Below, one piece after another: positions 32,854 through 41,518 of a DNA stretch of 64,000 bases. The notes beneath the pieces were generated by a model. It saw only the letters and a program-made list of their open reading frames with translations. It had not been told where the DNA came from and made no database searches. Origin of the DNA: Ga0077555 sp050187415 (GTDB taxonomy: Bacteria > Pseudomonadota > Alphaproteobacteria > Rhizobiales > Hyphomicrobiaceae). Each line of letters begins with the position of its first letter. The first letter of the stretch is position 1. The stretch spans positions 1 through 64,000 of the forward strand of contig JBFWXN010000008.1 of NCBI GenBank assembly GCA_050187415.1, written 5' to 3'. Position numbers and translations under genes: made by a program.

Positions 32854-33452
32854 AGCGTTTTGCCGCCCGTTCTCGCGAACTTGGCCGCGGTCGGCACGCC
32901 CGCCGCATTGATGCCCTCGCGCCTAAGCACCTTCAGGACTGTGAGCGCAAGGATCTCAAGATCCAGCGCGACGCTCCGGTTATCGACATACCAGACGTCG
33001 AGCGCAAACTTCGTCTCCCAGTCTAGTCCGTTGCGGCCGTTGATCTGCGCCCAACCGGTAATGCCTGGCCGTACTTCGTGCCGGCGCGCCTGTTCCCTCG
33101 AATAGAGCGGGAGGTATTCCATCAGAAGCGGGCGCGGGCCGACGAAGCTCATTTCACCTTTTAGGACGTTGATCAGCTCGGGCAACTCATCGACGCTCGT
33201 CGAACGGAGGAAGCGTCCAAGTGCTCCGAGTCGCTCGCTATCCTGAAGGGGCAGTCCGTTCGCATCGACTGCATCTGTCATGGTGCGAAATTTGATGATC
33301 TTGAATGGCGCACCATTCAGGCCGGGCCGCTGCTGACGAAAGAAGATCGGCGTGCCGAGATGCAAGCGAACCAACCCGGCTATCGCCAAGAGGATCGGCA
33401 AGAGCACGATTAGCGCCAGCCCTGCCGCAAAGGCGTCAAAGATGCGCTTCAT
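32850..33452 (-). CDS. Initiating sugar-phosphate transferase (PglC-like phosphoglycosyltransferase)
   Basis: The 200-residue protein is a small monotopic phosphoglycosyltransferase. It has one N-terminal reentrant membrane helix (AFAAGLALIVLLPILLAI), FKIIKFRTM, the catalytic Asp-Glu pair in SVDELPELINVLKGEMSFVG, PRPLL, and RPGITGWAQING. Such enzymes transfer sugar-1-phosphate to undecaprenyl phosphate. The size fits PglC rather than the larger WbaP/UndPP types. The predicted substrate is the UDP-diacetamido sugar made by the three enzymes that follow. ATGA overlap with the upstream ligase/polymerase gene. Confidence 0.92.
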   Translation of the reverse strand: MKRIFDAFAAGLALIVLLPILLAIAGLVRLHLGTPIFFRQQRPGLNGAPFKIIKFRTMTDAVDANGLPLQDSERLGALGRFLRSTSVDELPELINVLKGEMSFVGPRPLLMEYLPLYSREQARRHEVRPGITGWAQINGRNGLDWETKFALDVWYVDNRSVALDLEILALTVLKVLRREGINAAGVPTAAKFARTGGKTL

Positions 33453-34948
33453 TGAAAACCCCGCGCGAACTGTGGATCCGTCGAAAATTGTCCAGGAGCG
33501 ACGTGACGTCTCCTGCCGGCCAGCCTCGAGGTGTTGGGACGAGATACCATGAGCCCGCAGCAAGCCGAGAAATAGGCAAGCATGGTCGACGTCCGAAGTG
33601 GATAATCAACGACGGAGTGCAACAGCAGGAACAGGACCACGAGAGAAGCGCATTGCTGCGCGATGCACAGCCGCACATCCTGGTTCGTCGACGGCCTCAT
33701 CCAGATTCGACAAAGGGCCCAGCTGAACCAGATCAGAAACAGTACAATCAAAAGCATGCCGGGAACACCGGCCTCCAGTGGAAACTCCAGCCAGTCGTCG
33801 TGCGCGCGATTGGCATATTCGGGGCGCAGGTTCTGGCTCTTCTCATACACCGCGTATACGGAAGGGAAACTGCCGAGGCCGGTCCCAAATGGAAGAGCCT
33901 CCCGCAGGGCTTCATAGGTGGTTGCGTTCAGCGTCGCCCGCATCCGGTCTACCAGGCCAGTGTCGAAACGCTGCAGGAAGCGATCCGCTCCCAGTTGGCC
34001 GACAAGCAACAGTACCGATGCCACCGCGACGAAGAATATTCGGCTGACCCGGCGGCTTCGCCGTCCGATCGCCACCACCAGCGTCGGCGACATGGCGACG
34101 ATTGCCGCCGCGGCGAGCAGGACGAACAAGATGCCGGCGCGCGAGCGCGCAAGGGCGAGTCCGGAGAGCAGTAGCAGCACCACGCAACACAGGCCTGCTG
34201 TCCAAAGAAACTTGCGGGACGTCGGCGAGCGCGGCGCAATCGGGCGTGTTGCGTGCGTGGCGGTCCAAGCCACGGTCAAGAGCAGCGTGGCATAGAGTTG
34301 GGCAGCAAAATGATTTCGGTTGGCAAAGAATCCGATCGCCTCCGTCCGATTACTGATTGCAAAAAAGCGAACCGAGCTGTCTGTCCCTTGAAGCACTTGC
34401 AAAATTCCGAGCGCAAGGCAGACGAGACCGAAGACGACAAACCAACCGATTAATCGTAGAAGCCGCTCGATTCCGAGGCTGCTCACCAGAAGAAACAGTG
34501 CAAGGGGCGGTATTACCCCTGCCACGGCCGGCAAGCTCGACGCCCGGTCTATCGAGGAACTGCCCATGGACGACAAATCCTTCAGGCCTATACCGCCAGC
34601 GGCGGCGATTCGTGAAGACACGCCGCCCCACCCAAGATTGCCGTAGAGCGGCGAAACCTGTGCAAGGATGATGACCAGTCCGCAGGACGCCATAGCAGCG
34701 GCGAGAGCCAGATCTGCCACCCCAGAGTCGCGCGCCCAGCCGTTTCGGCGGCGGACGATCAAACGATCCAGCCAAACCCAGCTCGCTAGGACAAGCGCTG
34801 GCACGGCCAGGAACTGCAGCACGACGTCGCCCAAACTTCCTGACTGCGTTGCCCCGCCCAGGACAACGCTAGCAACAAGCAGCAAGACGGAGGCGAGATA
34901 TACAGGCCCCTCATTCCCACGCGGGCTCTGGAGCAACGCGCTCGTCAT
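33449..34948 (-). CDS. O-antigen ligase / Wzy_C-family membrane protein
   Basis: The 499-residue protein has about ten to twelve membrane segments and the Wzy_C signature: FFANRNHFAAQLYATLLL, SGLALARSRAGILF (a conserved arginine loop), GTGLGSFPSVYAVYE and RAHDDWLEFPLEAGV with the conserved histidine. Family members either ligate polymer to lipid A core or polymerise repeat units. The cluster has a second polymerase candidate at 39073-40443; this one has the clearer ligase-type motifs. It is the first gene of a tightly overlapping run into PglC-D-E-F. Confidence 0.88.
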   Translation of the reverse strand: MTSALLQSPRGNEGPVYLASVLLLVASVVLGGATQSGSLGDVVLQFLAVPALVLASWVWLDRLIVRRRNGWARDSGVADLALAAAMASCGLVIILAQVSPLYGNLGWGGVSSRIAAAGGIGLKDLSSMGSSSIDRASSLPAVAGVIPPLALFLLVSSLGIERLLRLIGWFVVFGLVCLALGILQVLQGTDSSVRFFAISNRTEAIGFFANRNHFAAQLYATLLLTVAWTATHATRPIAPRSPTSRKFLWTAGLCCVVLLLLSGLALARSRAGILFVLLAAAAIVAMSPTLVVAIGRRSRRVSRIFFVAVASVLLLVGQLGADRFLQRFDTGLVDRMRATLNATTYEALREALPFGTGLGSFPSVYAVYEKSQNLRPEYANRAHDDWLEFPLEAGVPGMLLIVLFLIWFSWALCRIWMRPSTNQDVRLCIAQQCASLVVLFLLLHSVVDYPLRTSTMLAYFSACCGLMVSRPNTSRLAGRRRHVAPGQFSTDPQFARGFQ

Positions 34949-34950
34949 TG

Positions 34951-35364
34951 TCAGGGGCTGACAGGAACGGACTTACTTTTCCGGCCGGCCGAAAGCGCGA
35001 TAGCCGCCGCAACCCCGCCAACAACTGCGATAGTAGCCACCGCGCCACCGTTCGAGGCGCCGAAGACGCTGCAGCCAGGAGCACGCAGTGTTTCGGTGCT
35101 GGAGCCGGCTATGTTGACGAGACGGCTGTTTCCGAAGTCGACGACTGCATTACCAGGCCCAACCACACTCACCTTATCGCCAGCTTTCAGCGAAAGACCT
35201 ACCGCACCAGCCTTGAAACCGTCACCGCGGTCTACAAGAATATTACCTTGAAATGACGCAAGAACTCCGGTCGCAGCACATCCAGCCGCAGCCACTTTCT
35301 CAATATGTCCAATTTCGAATGCAAAACCCGCCGCCAGAATGGCAATTAGCCTCAACGTCTTCAT
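34951..35364 (-). CDS. Small exported protein with FecR-like segment
   Basis: The 137-residue protein has a Sec signal (LRLIAILAAGFAFEI then AAAGCAAT) and a beta-rich middle (FQGNILVDRGDGF, SLKAGDKVSVVGPGNAVVDFG) resembling a FecR-type domain, in which a polypeptide binds or senses in the periplasm. A C-terminal Gly/Ala-rich hydrophobic stretch (GGAVATIAVVGGVAAAIALS) with a basic end may anchor it. The family is not recognised with confidence. It lies 2 bp before the polymerase/ligase gene, within the EPS operon. Confidence 0.7.
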   Translation of the reverse strand: MKTLRLIAILAAGFAFEIGHIEKVAAAGCAATGVLASFQGNILVDRGDGFKAGAVGLSLKAGDKVSVVGPGNAVVDFGNSRLVNIAGSSTETLRAPGCSVFGASNGGAVATIAVVGGVAAAIALSAGRKSKSVPVSP

Positions 35365-35545
35365 TGCAGCCCCCTAGTCCTGATAGCCCCTCGAATATGA
35401 AGCTTGGTTAACGAATAGCGGAATCGCGGCGGAAATGCAACCTCCGCGTGTGTATTTTGAACTTGTTCCCCCGCTGCGTCTTCGTGACCACATCCGATAG
35501 CGTGGCCACGCACCCGCCTGCCCGAGCCATCAAACGAGGCCGATC

Positions 35546-36724
35546 TCACCGACCATGGTCACCCGGGCCGGCTGGAACTGACCGGCGGGAGGCCGTCCTT
35601 ATGCCATCCCAGCCATTTGACAGCGTGGCCGTGGCGAGGATCAGGCTCACCGCCCGCTCGGAGGTGTCGCGAATGTCATAATCGTACGGCACCGGATGGG
35701 GTCGCCCCTGCGCCTCGCGCTTGGCGAACAGTCGAGTGGCGAGGTCGACACCGCGCAGCACCGCCGCCTTGGCCGGGCCGGTGACAATGATCGACCCGGC
35801 ATCAAGCGCCTCGGGACGCTCGATAGAGTCGCGCGGGGTGACGGCTGCAAATCCGAGGATCGAGGCCTCCTCGGCGATGGTGCCGCTGTCGGAAATTGCG
35901 CACAAAGCGCCCATTTGCAGACGGTTATAGTCGTAGAAGCCAAAGGGCTTCATGAAACGCACTCGGGCGTCTGCTACCAGGCCAGCCTGATCCAACCGCT
36001 TGCGGGTGCGCGGATGCGTCGAGACGATGACCGGCATGTTGTAGTGCACCGCCAGCGCTGAGAGTGCGCCGACGAGTTCGCCCAAGCGGTCGGCGCAGTC
36101 GACATTCTCTTCGCGATGCAGCGAGACGATGAAATAGCCGCGCGCGGCAAGGCCGATCCGCTCCAGCACATCGGAAGCTTCGATGCGTGCGCGGTAATGC
36201 TCGATCACTTCGCGCATGGGCGACCCGGTCAAGTAGATGCGCCGGTGGGGTAGTCCCTCTGCGAGCAAGTGCCTGCGCGCGTGCTCGGTATAGACCAGAT
36301 TGAAGTCGGCTATGTGGTCGACGAGCCTGCGATTGGTCTCTTCCGGCACGTTGCGATCGAAGGAGCGATTACCGGCCTCCATATGATAGATGGGCACGTT
36401 CATTCGCCGAGCCATGATGGAGGACAAGGCTGAGTTGGTGTCGCCAAGAATGAGTACGGCGTCGGGCCGCTCCAGGGCGATAACCCGCTCGCTTTCGATC
36501 AAAATCTTGCCGAGCGTCTCGCCAAGGCTGCCACCGCCGGCGCCGAGGAAATGATCCGGCCGGCGAACGCCCAGGTCATCGAAGAACACCTCGTTCAATT
36601 CGTAATCGTAATTCTGGCCGGTATGCACGATGCTGTGTTTGCAGTGCTCTTCGAGCAGCGCCATCACTCGCGACAGGCGGATAATCTCTGGTCGCGTACC
36701 CAATATGGTCATTACCTTCAGCAT
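35546..36724 (-). CDS. fnlC: UDP-N-acetylglucosamine 2-epimerase-type enzyme (FnlC/CapG-like)
   Basis: The 392-residue non-hydrolysing epimerase shows GTRPEIIRLSRVM, YHMEAGNRSF, LHREENVD, ISDSGTIAEEA and other family motifs. Unlike WecB it has IRLSR after GTRPE, as in FnlC/CapG, which carry out the last step to UDP-N-acetyl-L-fucosamine. It follows the FnlB-like gene by 4 bp, and FnlA-like precedes that, in the order known from capsule and O-antigen loci. The C-terminus has about 20 extra residues (ASRRSVPAGPGDHGR) of no known meaning. Confidence 0.93.
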   Translation of the reverse strand: MLKVMTILGTRPEIIRLSRVMALLEEHCKHSIVHTGQNYDYELNEVFFDDLGVRRPDHFLGAGGGSLGETLGKILIESERVIALERPDAVLILGDTNSALSSIMARRMNVPIYHMEAGNRSFDRNVPEETNRRLVDHIADFNLVYTEHARRHLLAEGLPHRRIYLTGSPMREVIEHYRARIEASDVLERIGLAARGYFIVSLHREENVDCADRLGELVGALSALAVHYNMPVIVSTHPRTRKRLDQAGLVADARVRFMKPFGFYDYNRLQMGALCAISDSGTIAEEASILGFAAVTPRDSIERPEALDAGSIIVTGPAKAAVLRGVDLATRLFAKREAQGRPHPVPYDYDIRDTSERAVSLILATATLSNGWDGIRTASRRSVPAGPGDHGR

Positions 36725-36728
36725 CGCA

Positions 36729-37853
36729 TCATCCTAAGACAGGGTCGGAATAGGTGTCAGGCGCCGCGGGATCGAACAACGCTTGCGTCCAGAACAATGT
36801 CAGCAGTGGGCGATCGCCTATATTCTCGATTGAATGGGTATGCAGGGTTGGCATATCGACGGCGGCCGGCTCGCCGCCGTTGACACGATACTCCCAGACT
36901 GGGCCGCCCAGCACGCGACGAATCCGAATCACTGCCTCGCCCTCCAGCACCAGAAACCGCTCGACCTTGTTCAGATGGAAGTGGTTGCCGCGCGTCACTC
37001 CCGGCTCGGTCCAGCTGAGGAATGTCTGACCACCGCCGAAACTCTTCACTGCCTCGAACAGCACGCCGCGTGCGTCACGGTTGAGGTTCAGCGACCGCGG
37101 GAAGTGAGCGGGATAGAGCGCCGACCGGTAGCTGTTGAAGAGTGCAAGGTCGATGGGATCTGACAGGTCGGGGAATATGTTGACGTCATAGGCGGCGTGG
37201 TAACCCTGGATCCGCTCAAGCAATTCTAAGACCTTCATCGGGCGCGCTTGTGGTCGGGACTCGCCGGTCACGCCACCCAAGACGGCGCCAATGGCCTCGT
37301 CGGCTGCCGCGCCCGCATGCAGCAACCGCACCTCCCCCTCAGGATCGACGCTCGGGACAGCGCCGCACACCACCTGATGGATAAAGGTGGCGGTGACGTT
37401 ATTATAGAAGGGCCGAGCTCCCTCTCCGAATATATGTGGCAAGACCAGGTCGGTGAAGCGCGATACGGCAGCACCGAGGATTTCAGCAGCCTGACGCTTC
37501 GAGCGGCCATACGGCGAATCCACGCTCGCGTGGGTCGAATTTGCATAGACGACGTGTGGTATCCCTCCAACGTCTCGGCAGGCCGCAGCAAGACGCTCTG
37601 CAATGGCGCAGTTACCGCGCTCCACCTGCTCATCAGTGCCCCGGTTGACCCCGGCGAAATGCAGCACGGCCTCAGCACCCGCGAGGGCGCGAAAAAGCCG
37701 TGCGCTGTCGTTGAACGATTCGCGGTCGATGGTGACAATCTCAAAGGTCCGCTGTTCGCCACGGAACGTCGCGGCGCAATTGCGCGCATGCAGGCGCGCC
37801 GCACAGTGCCAGCCCAGTAGACCGCCGGCGCCGGTGATTACGATGCGGATCAT
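36729..37853 (-). CDS. fnlB: Bifunctional reductase/epimerase, SDR plus cupin (FnlB/CapF)
   Basis: The 374-residue protein couples an N-terminal NADPH-binding SDR domain (IRIVITGAGGLLGWHCA, STHASVDSPYGRSKRQA with the Tyr-Lys pair) to a C-terminal cupin (SWTEPGVTRGNHFHLNKVERF, with metal/epimerase histidines). CapF/FnlB performs epimerisation at C3/C5 and reduction in the UDP-L-FucNAc route. Overlap with the FnlA-like gene is ATGA. Confidence 0.93.
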   Translation of the reverse strand: MIRIVITGAGGLLGWHCAARLHARNCAATFRGEQRTFEIVTIDRESFNDSARLFRALAGAEAVLHFAGVNRGTDEQVERGNCAIAERLAAACRDVGGIPHVVYANSTHASVDSPYGRSKRQAAEILGAAVSRFTDLVLPHIFGEGARPFYNNVTATFIHQVVCGAVPSVDPEGEVRLLHAGAAADEAIGAVLGGVTGESRPQARPMKVLELLERIQGYHAAYDVNIFPDLSDPIDLALFNSYRSALYPAHFPRSLNLNRDARGVLFEAVKSFGGGQTFLSWTEPGVTRGNHFHLNKVERFLVLEGEAVIRIRRVLGGPVWEYRVNGGEPAAVDMPTLHTHSIENIGDRPLLTLFWTQALFDPAAPDTYSDPVLG

Positions 37854-38899
37854 TGGCCGGCTGCCGATTTGATTTCGGCGACGACCTCCGGGAGAGTGAG
37901 CAGCAGCGCCTTGACCCCGGCCACATCGAGCCGCTCGGTGTTGTGCGAATGATAGTCGCTTTGATTGACGATCTCGACGTCGCCCTCGGAAAAATAGGCG
38001 CGATAATTGAGATCGCGTCCGTCCATGCCTATGCGGAAATAATCACCCATGTCCTCCCCTTGGGTGAGTTCCTGCGCGCTTGCCAACGTCTCATAAAGCT
38101 TCTCGCCATGCCGCCAGCCGACGACCTCGACAGAGTGCTCCGGACGGCCAAAGAGTTCCTTGAGCGCGATGACGAGATCGGCAATAGTAGAGGCAGGGGC
38201 CTTGCGAATAAAAAGGTCGCCCTGACGAGCGTTACTGAAGGCATAGTGCACGAGCGCCACGGAATCCCGTAAAGGCATTAGGAAACGCGTCATCGCAGGC
38301 TCGGTAATTGTGATCGGCTGCCCCGATTTTATCTGACGGATAAAAAGCGGTATGACCGAACCGCGCGAGCACATGACGTTGCCGTAACGCACCAATGAGA
38401 CCGTGGTAGCTGCTTCAGGCCCGATGGATCGGGCGATCGCGCTGGCGAGCTTCTCCATCATTGCCTTGGAAATTCCCATGGCGTTAATCGGGAAAACCGC
38501 CTTGTCGGACGACAGGCATACGACTGAACCTACCCCCGCAGCTGCCGCCGACCTTACGACATTCTCAGAGCCGAGGATATTCGTGCGCACAGCCTCGAGC
38601 GGAAAAAACTCGCACGAGGGCACCTGCTTGAGGGCTGCCGCATGAAAGACGTGGGTAACCCCCCTCATTGCACGGTCCACGCTGTCGCGGTCGCGCACGT
38701 CGCCGATATAAAAACGCACATTACGACTACGAAGGCTGTTACGCAGCGCGTCCTGCTTTTCCTCGTCGCGGCTGAGCACGCGGACCTCGGGGCATCCCTT
38801 CGCGAGCAGGTCATGAAGCATAGTCCGCCCGAATGAGCCCGTCCCTCCAGTGATGAGCACCGTTGCGCGGCGGATTGAATTCAATCCAGCAATTTCCAC
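37850..38899 (-). CDS. fnlA: UDP-GlcNAc 4,6-dehydratase/5-epimerase (FnlA/CapE)
   Basis: The soluble SDR protein begins TVLITGGTGSFGRTML and has VCLSSDKAVFPINAMGISK, in which methionine replaces the SDR tyrosine, typical of inverting dehydratases, then RYGNVMCSRGSVIP. I chose a GTG at 38899, with AGAGG ahead, giving 349 residues like known FnlA; ATG codons at 38992 or 38965 would add 22-31 residues without similarity. First enzyme of the UDP-N-acetyl-L-fucosamine route. Confidence 0.9.
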   Translation of the reverse strand: MEIAGLNSIRRATVLITGGTGSFGRTMLHDLLAKGCPEVRVLSRDEEKQDALRNSLRSRNVRFYIGDVRDRDSVDRAMRGVTHVFHAAALKQVPSCEFFPLEAVRTNILGSENVVRSAAAAGVGSVVCLSSDKAVFPINAMGISKAMMEKLASAIARSIGPEAATTVSLVRYGNVMCSRGSVIPLFIRQIKSGQPITITEPAMTRFLMPLRDSVALVHYAFSNARQGDLFIRKAPASTIADLVIALKELFGRPEHSVEVVGWRHGEKLYETLASAQELTQGEDMGDYFRIGMDGRDLNYRAYFSEGDVEIVNQSDYHSHNTERLDVAGVKALLLTLPEVVAEIKSAAGQ

Positions 38900-39072
38900 T
38901 TGACCTCTGCCAGCCGCGCCCTCCCTGACCAACGTTCCTGGTAATATGGTCCGGCATGTCCTCATTTTGGTATCGCGTCCCCGACCAGTCATTCTGTCCG
39001 ACCTTTGCGCTTCGCTTGAACATAAGAAGAATGTTCTTCATTATTTCCGGTGCTTCCCCGGACGCGTTGGAG

Positions 39073-40443
39073 CTAGATTTGAGAACTTTGAATTTCCTCG
39101 GATCTCATTTGATTGTAGGGCATCCGGTTGCCGGCAATCACCCGCGAGAACCCCGACGAAGGCAGAGAGCCGCGTCCAGGCGGCAAATCCATACCCCGGG
39201 TCTCTTCGCGCAACGCTCGGCGAAGCGAACCGGTAGGCTTGAGACGGCGCACCCTGAGAGTCAGCATGGGAATATAGACAAAAACGATCCAGGCGACAGA
39301 CCAATCCAGAGAGATGGCAACCTGCATATTTGCCGAAAGATACGAAAAAAAAATAGCGAGCATAATAAGTGTCGACAAGGCAACGGGATGTCTTTCGTTA
39401 TGCCAGAATATCTCGGCGCTCCGCATAATCCGCCCAATAAAGAACATGTAGACCGGAATCAGAACGAAGTGAATATCGTTGGCCAGCGTTGAAAACAACG
39501 TTGTCCAGCGATAGGCGGCATCCCAACCGGCGTCGGTAATACGGTCATCATACGTCGACATCTCGCACATCACCCGAGTTAGCGAGCACAACAATCGCTC
39601 AATCGGGGGCAGATGCCCAAGACCGAAGTGGAACTCGAATGGCACAGTCAGGGCTAAACTAAGGCCTTGGTATCCATTGGTAATATAAAGCACCATCATT
39701 GCCCAGCCAAACTCTAGTTTTGGTGAGATCATGGACAGCACCCCATCATAATTGATGCAAACGAATTCGAAACACGCAGGCAGTTCCTCGCGTCGACCCA
39801 ATTTCCTCTCGATAAAAAGGAACAGAAATATTGGCACAAGTATAGCGGAGCCAACTACGATCTTGCGTTTGTAACCGCTGTAGAAGGCTGATATTATGCA
39901 TATCACGAGAACGTCGAATGTCTCTTTATCGGTCCCGCGCATGAAGCTAGCTCCAATCATAGGGAACATGAACAGGGCAGCCAGGACCTTATCCTTCAGG
40001 AAATAGCGACAGAATATTACGAGGGCTACGCGGAACAGCGCCGCCTTGATCAACGACATGAGGGATTGCAGGGGCGACGACGCCCTGACAATTCTCGTGT
40101 GTTCCTGAAATTCCGTATATACTTCGCCAAAGTCGACTGACCAGCTCGATGGAGAGATAAAGGAAAGGCCGGTTGAGTTATAAATCTGGTTGGCAGAAAG
40201 AAGAATGAAAACGATCATTATCGCATAAGCAGATATTGTCCTGGTCGCGCTTCGCCGCGGGATAATCGTGGAATAAGTGCAGACAGATGATGAGCATATG
40301 GACGCGCAGCCTAGATTGAGGCCAAGCATGGCGCTGATAACGACAAGCGCAACCCAGCCCTCTCGAGCGCCATCCCAGGGGATCGGCCCAAAATAGAATA
40401 AGGCAAGGGTCCCAAAAACCCAAATGTTAGCAAATGTTTGCAA
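39073..40443 (-). CDS. Wzy-like oligosaccharide repeat-unit polymerase
   Basis: The 456-residue protein has ten or more membrane segments and one large hydrophilic loop (about 270-320, with WDAAYRWTTLFSTLANDI). The PFEFHFGLGHLPP block before it is typical of oligosaccharide-repeat-unit polymerases. Sequence similarity in this family is low, so the call relies on layout and location. Base use is more AT-rich than in neighbours, common for Wzy genes and a sign of exchange. It overlaps the preceding glycosyltransferase gene by 17 bp. The C-terminal 45 residues are basic and non-membrane. Confidence 0.8.
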   Translation of the reverse strand: MQTFANIWVFGTLALFYFGPIPWDGAREGWVALVVISAMLGLNLGCASICSSSVCTYSTIIPRRSATRTISAYAIMIVFILLSANQIYNSTGLSFISPSSWSVDFGEVYTEFQEHTRIVRASSPLQSLMSLIKAALFRVALVIFCRYFLKDKVLAALFMFPMIGASFMRGTDKETFDVLVICIISAFYSGYKRKIVVGSAILVPIFLFLFIERKLGRREELPACFEFVCINYDGVLSMISPKLEFGWAMMVLYITNGYQGLSLALTVPFEFHFGLGHLPPIERLLCSLTRVMCEMSTYDDRITDAGWDAAYRWTTLFSTLANDIHFVLIPVYMFFIGRIMRSAEIFWHNERHPVALSTLIMLAIFFSYLSANMQVAISLDWSVAWIVFVYIPMLTLRVRRLKPTGSLRRALREETRGMDLPPGRGSLPSSGFSRVIAGNRMPYNQMRSEEIQSSQI

Positions 40444-41518
40444 TCGAACCCCACTTCAACTCTGCATAATCGATATAATCACGTCTTCCGCGCTCGAATT
40501 GGATGCGGATATCGTCGCGAATCAATTTGAGATCTATGTTCTGCTTGTGCGTTATGTCCACGCCGATGCAGAACTTTTCAATGACCGACGTGTAGGCCGG
40601 AAGTGGCCTGCCGAAATACAATATCGGCAAGCCCGATGCGAGATAATCGAACGTTTTGGACGGGAAGCCTGGTTGATCCATGAGCGGATTAAGGCAGACA
40701 AGGCCAAAATGCATTCCAGCAAGCCGCTTCTGCAGTTCTTCACGGGGAAGCATGCCATGCTGTTGGACCCGCACAGAAGACAGTGAAGAGAAATAATCGT
40801 GGGCCACCGCGCTCGCCGAGAAAATGTTCAAAACTACGGGATTCGCGCTGCAGGCCTCGAGATGCGCGACACATTCGGCGAGGCCACGCAGTTCGTTGAT
40901 CTGACCGGCGAATGCAATGCGGATCGCCTCGTCCTCGGTCGGCGCCGTATTGAATGGGTCAAGCCTCAACCCGCTTTGTGGCCACAGGGGCATCACGGCA
41001 AGCTTTCGCCCAGCCACATGGTCGCGGAAATCTTCGCTCGGAATGACGATGAGATTTGCGAGCACCAGGCAGGCGCGTTCAGCTTTGTACAGAATGCGGT
41101 GGGGAAGCCGGTCCTTGTGGCGCACACCGCCGATGGTCGTCGGGTAAACGTCCCACTGGAAAATGACGACCTTTCTCATGAGCATGCGCGCTGCCGCCAC
41201 GATTACGATCGACGGGGCCGCGGCGACATGAACAACAACTGTGTCCGCCCATAGTACGTCCTTCATGCCACCGATGCTGTACTTCAGGAATGCCAAGAGG
41301 TTTCGGCCGACCGAGCCTCTGGACAGACTGATGAGAGTCCTGCGACACTCGTACTTTCTCGATAGGAAATCGCCCAGGGCGGCGAACATGTTGTACGAAG
41401 CATCCCCTTTCGATCCCAGTGTAATCAATAGAATTTTCTTGCGTTTCATCCCTTCCGAATTCCGGATGGGTATCCGTTCGGAGTTATCCGATCCGGTAGA
41501 CTCAGAGCGGTTGAGCAT
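40427..41518 (-). CDS. GT4-like glycosyltransferase
   Basis: The roughly 363-residue protein has the GT-B arrangement. The N-terminal part (KKILLITLGSKGDASYNMF) is followed by a C-terminal half (RIAFAGQINELRG) and the family acceptor/donor region NPLMDQPGFPSKTFDYLASGLPILYFG. It is somewhat divergent; the usual EX7E motif is not obvious. The ATG at 41518 is preceded by GGAGG at 6-7 nt and overlaps the upstream transferase end by 17 bp; a later ATG at 41449 would start at the fold itself. Base use is also AT-richer than neighbours. Confidence 0.82.
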   Translation of the reverse strand: MLNRSESTGSDNSERIPIRNSEGMKRKKILLITLGSKGDASYNMFAALGDFLSRKYECRRTLISLSRGSVGRNLLAFLKYSIGGMKDVLWADTVVVHVAAAPSIVIVAAARMLMRKVVIFQWDVYPTTIGGVRHKDRLPHRILYKAERACLVLANLIVIPSEDFRDHVAGRKLAVMPLWPQSGLRLDPFNTAPTEDEAIRIAFAGQINELRGLAECVAHLEACSANPVVLNIFSASAVAHDYFSSLSSVRVQQHGMLPREELQKRLAGMHFGLVCLNPLMDQPGFPSKTFDYLASGLPILYFGRPLPAYTSVIEKFCIGVDITHKQNIDLKLIRDDIRIQFERGRRDYIDYAELKWGSIANIC

